Source: Desulfomonile sp.
Lineage (GTDB): Bacteria; Desulfobacterota; Desulfomonilia; Desulfomonilales; Desulfomonilaceae
Reading direction: 5' to 3'
Assembly: GCA_020216785.1 (NCBI GenBank)
Contig: JAIWNO010000099.1
Location: forward strand, 1-10,000
DNA length: 10,000 nucleotides
Shown here: positions 6,364 to 10,000 of the stretch, piece after piece
How positions within the stretch are numbered: position 1 is the first letter of the stretch
Layout of the letters: each line of letters opens with the position of its first letter
Notes under the pieces: generated by a model
Told to the model about the DNA's origin: nothing
The model's database searches: none
What the model saw: the letters and a program-made list of their open reading frames with translations, nothing else
Position numbers and translations under genes: made by a program

Positions 6364-7863
6364 TCGGTCAAAGCGTATTTCCGCAACCCTTTCCGGCTCT
6401 TGTGGCGCTTCCGCCATCGGCAAGGGCACAGCCTTCCAGAAATAGCCCGTGAATCCACGAGTTTTATCGACGTACCGCCTGCGGAACGATAGGGTCACCG
6501 GCTGGCCCACCTTGACGTCGGCCAACTCGCAGTCAGTGAAGTCAGCCATGAATCGTCCGCCACCCTCGAATTGCACCATACCGTAGATAGCGGGAGGATC
6601 CACCGAAACTGCCAGGAGGTCACCCGTAAAGCTCTTCACAGTCGCGGGGATGTCTGCAAACTCGTAGTCTTCTTGCGTATGAACGGCCTTGCAGGCGGGG
6701 TTGACGCAGACATCCAGTTTCGGGAACTGCGGCGTCCCGCACTTAGTGCATTTCCCGCCCACCATACCGAGAATCATTTTCCTCTTGCGCCAAAGGACCG
6801 ACATCGCAGTCTGGGTGGGGATTTCCGCGCGGATACCCATCTCAGTGGAAATAAGGTCTCGGAATTTCAGGAACTTGAGGTAGTTTGTCGTCGGCCTCTT
6901 GTCGGCAAGAGCGCCTGTGATTCCGGTGCGCGATGGTAGTTGCGTTATATTATCGGTAACTTGAAAGTAAAGTGCATCACAGCCCTGCCCGAACCCTGCC
7001 ACGAGAATCCGATCGCCCGGCGAGGCTTGCTCCAGTGCCTGGACCAGCATCACCAGCGCATGAGCCGCGCCGGTTTCGCCGCACACTTCGTGCAGGTTGT
7101 CCGCGATCTTTTCCGGGCCGGCGCCCAGGCCGGCCGCGATCTTGCGCTGTTCAGCCTTGAAGAGACAGGGAAAAACAAATTTGTCCACGTCGTCCATGGA
7201 AATGGACAGTTTGTTGAACAGTCCATTCACCGCTTCAGGAACGATTTTTGCGTATCCTTCGTCCCGGACCCACCGCTCTTCCCACGTGTAGTCGTAGCGA
7301 AGCCCTTCTCCTCGGTAATGGTCCACGAAATCATGGGCCACCGAATACGAACCCTTGTATTCAGCGATTACATCCGTGTCTCCAACAAGAACCGCGGCTG
7401 CGCCGTCCCCGAGCCACATCTCATAGAACCCGGCGGTCCGGGTCTCTCGCTTGTCGGTTCCCACCACGAGCGCTTTATGGACTTCACCGCTGCGGACAGA
7501 ATTGAGCGCGGTGATAAGACCCGTGGTGCCGGCTTTGAGGCACGAGGTCACGTCCTGGGCAAGCATGTCATCCCTAAGGTTGAGCGCGCTCTTGACAATG
7601 CCCGCGTTCAGCCGGTCCTGAAACGGCAGCGTAGTCGAGCAAAGAAAAAGCGCGTCAACAGCTTGTTTTTCAAAGCCCTTTAAACAATCCCTCGCAGCCG
7701 AGACCGCCATGGTCACGCTGTCCTCATCCCAGTTGCAGAAGGAGCGTTCACCCTGCGCCACCATCACAATAGCCGGAGCGAACCAACCCATGTTTTGAAA
7801 TATGCTCATGCGGTCGAGCCGCAGCCTCGGGATATACCCGCCGTAAGAAACAATACCGATCAT
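5128..7863 (-). CDS. Fusion: HMGCS/KAS-III-like + zinc-ribbon OB-fold (DUF35) + MFE-2-type dehydrogenase + SCP2
   Basis: This 911-residue cytoplasmic protein has four modules. Residues 1-345 are a thiolase-superfamily domain like KAS-III/HMG-CoA synthase, with the predicted nucleophile Cys108 in TSCLKAGT. Residues 355-480 are a DUF35-type zinc ribbon (Cys372, 375, 386, 391) and OB-fold. Residues 495-795 are an SDR like the dehydrogenase part of peroxisomal MFE-2: TGAGAGLG (506-513), Asp531 suggesting NAD, NNAG (592-595), and Ser645/Tyr658/Lys662 with the YGNFGQ-NYSAAK signature. Residues 806-911 are an SCP2 lipid-binding domain. The SDR should oxidise a (3R)-hydroxyacyl-CoA. The role of the first half is unknown. 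The start is ATG 7861-7863, with AAGGGA 7 nt upstream and 20 nt after the previous stop. An open frame continues upstream to 8091, but only across the preceding SCP2 coding sequence. The HMGCS-type Glu and His appear to be missing. Confidence 0.9.
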   Translation of the reverse strand: MIGIVSYGGYIPRLRLDRMSIFQNMGWFAPAIVMVAQGERSFCNWDEDSVTMAVSAARDCLKGFEKQAVDALFLCSTTLPFQDRLNAGIVKSALNLRDDMLAQDVTSCLKAGTTGLITALNSVRSGEVHKALVVGTDKRETRTAGFYEMWLGDGAAAVLVGDTDVIAEYKGSYSVAHDFVDHYRGEGLRYDYTWEERWVRDEGYAKIVPEAVNGLFNKLSISMDDVDKFVFPCLFKAEQRKIAAGLGAGPEKIADNLHEVCGETGAAHALVMLVQALEQASPGDRILVAGFGQGCDALYFQVTDNITQLPSRTGITGALADKRPTTNYLKFLKFRDLISTEMGIRAEIPTQTAMSVLWRKRKMILGMVGGKCTKCGTPQFPKLDVCVNPACKAVHTQEDYEFADIPATVKSFTGDLLAVSVDPPAIYGMVQFEGGGRFMADFTDCELADVKVGQPVTLSFRRRYVDKTRGFTGYFWKAVPLPMAEAPQEPERVAEIRFDRRVAVVTGAGAGLGRAYALELAKRGAKVVVNDFGGARDGSGGSAGPADHVVAEIKALGGEAVPSYESVATPEGGQAIIDKAIEAFGRVDILINNAGILRDRTFAKMEPAEWAAVRSVHLDGAYYVTKPAFQKMREQGYGRIVMTTSAAGLYGNFGQTNYSAAKMGLVGLMNTLKLEGEKYNILVNTVAPIAATRLTEDILPPDLKEKLKPEFVTPIVLYLCSDQCEGTGQIFNAGMGCFNRAAIVTGPGTVIGEGVTPPTPEQIHQHWDAINNLDSAVELYNAAASIGEALKALSPQTKEDKPAGGALSVKTIFDRMPESFQADKAAGVDVVFQYKITGPGGGDWYAAIKNGALEIKEGKHDKPTTTIIMSDEDFIALVSGKLNAMKAFTSGKLKVEGDIMKSQLIEKLFKF

Positions 7864-7883
7864 GGTTGCGTCCCTTCTCGCCG

Positions 7884-9125
7884 TTAGAACTTGAACAGCT
7901 TCTCGATGAGCTGAGACTTCATGAGGTCGCCCTCGATCTTCAGCTTGCCCGAGGTGTATGCCTTCATAGCGTTGAGTTTGCCCGAGATCATGGCCACGAA
8001 ATCCGCGTCCCCCATGAGAATGGTCGTCGTAGGCTTCTCGTGGGCACCCTTGACGCACGTGCACGCTCCGTCTTTGATTGTCACGTACCAATCGCCTCCT
8101 GTGGGCCCGGAAATCTTGAACTGGAACACTACATCTACGCCCGCTGCCTTGTCTGAGCGAAACGCCCCGGTGATCCCATCAAAGATCCCGGCCACGGTAA
8201 GCTTCGGAGCGGGCTCGGCTTCCTGCGGGGCGCTTGCCGGGGCTGAGAGAGCGGCCATCATGTCGGCGAGTGCAGTGGTCGCATCGTGAGATCCGGTCGC
8301 TGCCTCAAGAGATTTGATGCGCTTCATGTTCCGTGCCACTTCTTCCACGGCGGGTACTTGCTGCCGGTCGCCCACTGTCACTGCCCGGCCGGTTACTACT
8401 TCGGCTCGGCTGAAATACCCCGCACCCGCGTTGTAGATCCTTCCGGTGACCGGACATTGTTCCGAGCACAGGTAAATCACCAACGGAGTGACGAATTCCG
8501 GTTTGAGTTTATCGAAGAGGTCCGGCGGAAGGACATCTTCTGTGAGTCGCGTCGCTGCGATCGGCGCAATGGTGTTCACCTTGATGTTGTATTTCTCTCC
8601 TTCGAGCTTGAGGGAGTTCATGAACCCGACGAGGGCCATCTTGGCTGCGGAGTAGTTGCTCTGGCCGAAGTTGCCGTAAAGACCCGCCGATGACGATGTG
8701 ACCACAATCCGTCCGTACCCTTGCTCGCGCATTTTAAGGAATGCCGGCCGGGTTACGTTGTAGGCGCCGTCCAAGTGAACGGACATTACAGACTCCCACT
8801 CGGACGGCTCCATTTTGAGCAAGGTCTTGTCCCGGAGTATGCCCGCGTTGTTGATCACGATGTCCACTCGTCCGAATGACTCAATGGCCTTGTTGATTAT
8901 TGCCTCGCCGCCTTCGGCTGTGGCGACGGAATCGTAGCTCGCTACGGCTTCTCCGCCCATCGTGCGGATCTCTTCCACGACTTTGTCGGCTGGGCCGGTA
9001 GAACCACCCGAGCCGTCACGCGCTCCGCCCAAGTCATTTACGACTACCTTCGCCCCACGTCTTGCCAGTTCGAGCGCATATGTTCGGCCAAGGCCCGCGC
9101 CTGCTCCGGTGACGACGGCGACCCG
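7884..9125 (-). repeat. SDR-SCP2 module, copy B
   Basis: This is the 3' part of the hydratase fusion gene and the paralogue of copy A (5128-6363). Both copies end with the identical residues SQLIEKLFKF. The linker of copy B is rich in Ala and Pro (SAPASAPQEAEPAPK), unlike that of copy A. In each gene the module is joined to a different N-terminal enzyme, so the duplicated unit behaves as a movable C-terminal cassette. Confidence 0.85.
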
Positions 9126-10000
9126 GTCGTCAAAGCGGACCCAGCCACCGGACTGCCGCTGCTGAAATTCCTCGCGGCTTATCCATTCCACGATGCCGCG
9201 ATCGATGGCCACTTCGCCGGTCTCTGCATTGATGGTCCTGAAGAGCGCGAGACCTTCCTCGATCTTCCAGATCTGTGTTCGAATGGGCACACCGGGATAG
9301 AGGGGCTTGGAAAAGCGGTTCCTAAAGCGGGTCATCCGTTCGGGCTCACCGGGGAAAAGATGCTTGATCACGGCGCGGCACGCGTATCCGTGGGTGCACA
9401 GCCCGTGCATGATTGGTTTTTCGAAGCCGCTGGCCCGAGCGAAATCAGGGTCCACGTGGAGCGCAAAAATGTCGCCGCTCAGCCGGTAGAGAAGCGGCTG
9501 ATCCGCTGTCGGTCGAGCATCCTCCTCATAGTCGGGTGGTCGGTCAGGAAACTCCACCGGTTCTTTTGGCGAGTCCGGCCCTCCAAAGCCGCCGTCAAGT
9601 CTTCCGAAGACGGTGGTGATACTCGTGAACAGCTTCTGGCCGTTTGAATGGTATGTCACCCCTTCGCCTACGATGAGCGCGCCCTTGTCCTTTCCCTTGT
9701 CGTAGATGTTGGCAATCCTGCCTTCCGTTATGAGCTTGCCTTCGGGCGGAATAGGGTTGTGGAAGATAAGATCCTGCTCTCCGTGGAGCACGCCGGCAAG
9801 GTTGACTTCCGCGGTGAGCCCGATCTCGGCGAGAAACTCGAATATCGCCGCGATCGAAAAGCTGGGCAAGACCTTGAGGCGAGTCTCGTAGCAGTAGTCA
9901 AGTTCATCGAAGCCGGCGCCCACACCGAGGGCGTAAAGGACGACGTCTTTCCAGCCGTACTCTTTGGTGGTGGGCCCGATCTTCTTCCCGATACTGTTAA
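7884..10000 (-). CDS. MFE-2-like protein: R-specific enoyl-CoA hydratase 2 + (3R)-hydroxyacyl-CoA dehydrogenase + SCP2 (5' end beyond window)
   Basis: The frame is open from the stop at 7884 to the window edge: 704 residues visible, numbered here from the first complete codon. The usual hydratase-2 opening is present (IGKKIG at 3-8, YALGVG, then DELDYCYE). An internal GTG at 9921-9923 is therefore not the start, and only a few residues are probably missing. Residues 1-285 are a double hot-dog MaoC/hydratase-2 unit with predicted catalytic Asp176 and His181 and the PIMHGLC motif (195-201). Residues 290-590 are an MFE-2-type SDR: TGAGAGLG (297-304), NNAG (383-386), Ser436/Tyr449/Lys453. Residues 600-704 are an SCP2 domain. 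Together they would convert a 2-enoyl-CoA through the (3R)-hydroxyacyl-CoA to the 3-oxoacyl-CoA. Eukaryotic MFE-2 has the order dehydrogenase-hydratase-SCP2, so the order here is permuted. There is no peroxisomal tail. Confidence 0.92.
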   Translation of the reverse strand, partial: NSIGKKIGPTTKEYGWKDVVLYALGVGAGFDELDYCYETRLKVLPSFSIAAIFEFLAEIGLTAEVNLAGVLHGEQDLIFHNPIPPEGKLITEGRIANIYDKGKDKGALIVGEGVTYHSNGQKLFTSITTVFGRLDGGFGGPDSPKEPVEFPDRPPDYEEDARPTADQPLLYRLSGDIFALHVDPDFARASGFEKPIMHGLCTHGYACRAVIKHLFPGEPERMTRFRNRFSKPLYPGVPIRTQIWKIEEGLALFRTINAETGEVAIDRGIVEWISREEFQQRQSGGWVRFDDRVAVVTGAGAGLGRTYALELARRGAKVVVNDLGGARDGSGGSTGPADKVVEEIRTMGGEAVASYDSVATAEGGEAIINKAIESFGRVDIVINNAGILRDKTLLKMEPSEWESVMSVHLDGAYNVTRPAFLKMREQGYGRIVVTSSSAGLYGNFGQSNYSAAKMALVGFMNSLKLEGEKYNIKVNTIAPIAATRLTEDVLPPDLFDKLKPEFVTPLVIYLCSEQCPVTGRIYNAGAGYFSRAEVVTGRAVTVGDRQQVPAVEEVARNMKRIKSLEAATGSHDATTALADMMAALSAPASAPQEAEPAPKLTVAGIFDGITGAFRSDKAAGVDVVFQFKISGPTGGDWYVTIKDGACTCVKGAHEKPTTTILMGDADFVAMISGKLNAMKAYTSGKLKIEGDLMKSQLIEKLFKF

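Noticed and set aside
7864..8091. Upstream extension of the 911-residue fusion by 76 codons
   Set aside because: The extension lies almost entirely over the SCP2 coding sequence of the preceding gene in another frame, and its product looks random. The ATG at 7861-7863 has a ribosome binding site and begins the domain directly.

Overview
The window looks like a chromosomal piece of an anaerobic bacterium of the former Deltaproteobacteria (Desulfobacterota/Syntrophorhabdia-like). This placement is inferred from gene content: a stand-alone RRM protein with a Gly/Arg tail, and a beta-oxidation-type cluster built from MFE-2-like SDR and SCP2 modules. GC content is moderately high by eye. No sequence search was possible, so the taxonomy is only a guess.

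Layout. Positions 1-269 hold a sigma70-like promoter and a long, structured 5' leader for a small RNA-binding protein (270-575, + strand). A large imperfect hairpin (585-647) separates that gene from everything else, which lies on the minus strand and converges on it. In transcription order the minus-strand genes are: (a) a multidomain protein, cut by the right window edge, with an R-specific hydratase (MaoC/hydratase-2), a (3R)-hydroxyacyl-CoA dehydrogenase and an SCP2 domain (7884->10000); (b) 20 nt later, a 911-residue fusion of a KAS-III/HMG-CoA-synthase-like domain, a zinc-ribbon/OB-fold (DUF35) domain, a second MFE-2-type dehydrogenase and a second SCP2 domain (5128-7863); (c) an SCP2-type thiolase (3840-5048); then a 238-nt gap with a good sigma70-like promoter overlapped by a long inverted repeat; (d) an acyl-CoA dehydrogenase (2459-3601); (e) an acyl-CoA ligase (664-2358). 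A 39-nt relic resembling the C-terminal catalytic motif of an acyl-CoA ligase lies between (d) and (e).

Together the genes give a nearly complete acid-degradation route: activation by the ligase, alpha-beta desaturation by the acyl-CoA dehydrogenase, R-specific hydration, oxidation to the 3-oxoacyl-CoA, and thiolytic cleavage. The SCP2 domains may hold a bulky or hydrophobic acyl chain. The substrate cannot be read from the sequence. The most unusual item is the 911-residue fusion. Its N-terminal half combines two of the three components (HMGCS-like and DUF35) that archaea use together with an SCP2-like thiolase, and such a thiolase is encoded immediately downstream. The HMGCS-like domain keeps the nucleophilic cysteine but seems to lack the usual Glu and His, so its chemistry is probably not ordinary HMG-CoA synthesis.

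No tRNA, rRNA, CRISPR array, insertion sequence or gene-free stretch over 300 bases was seen.
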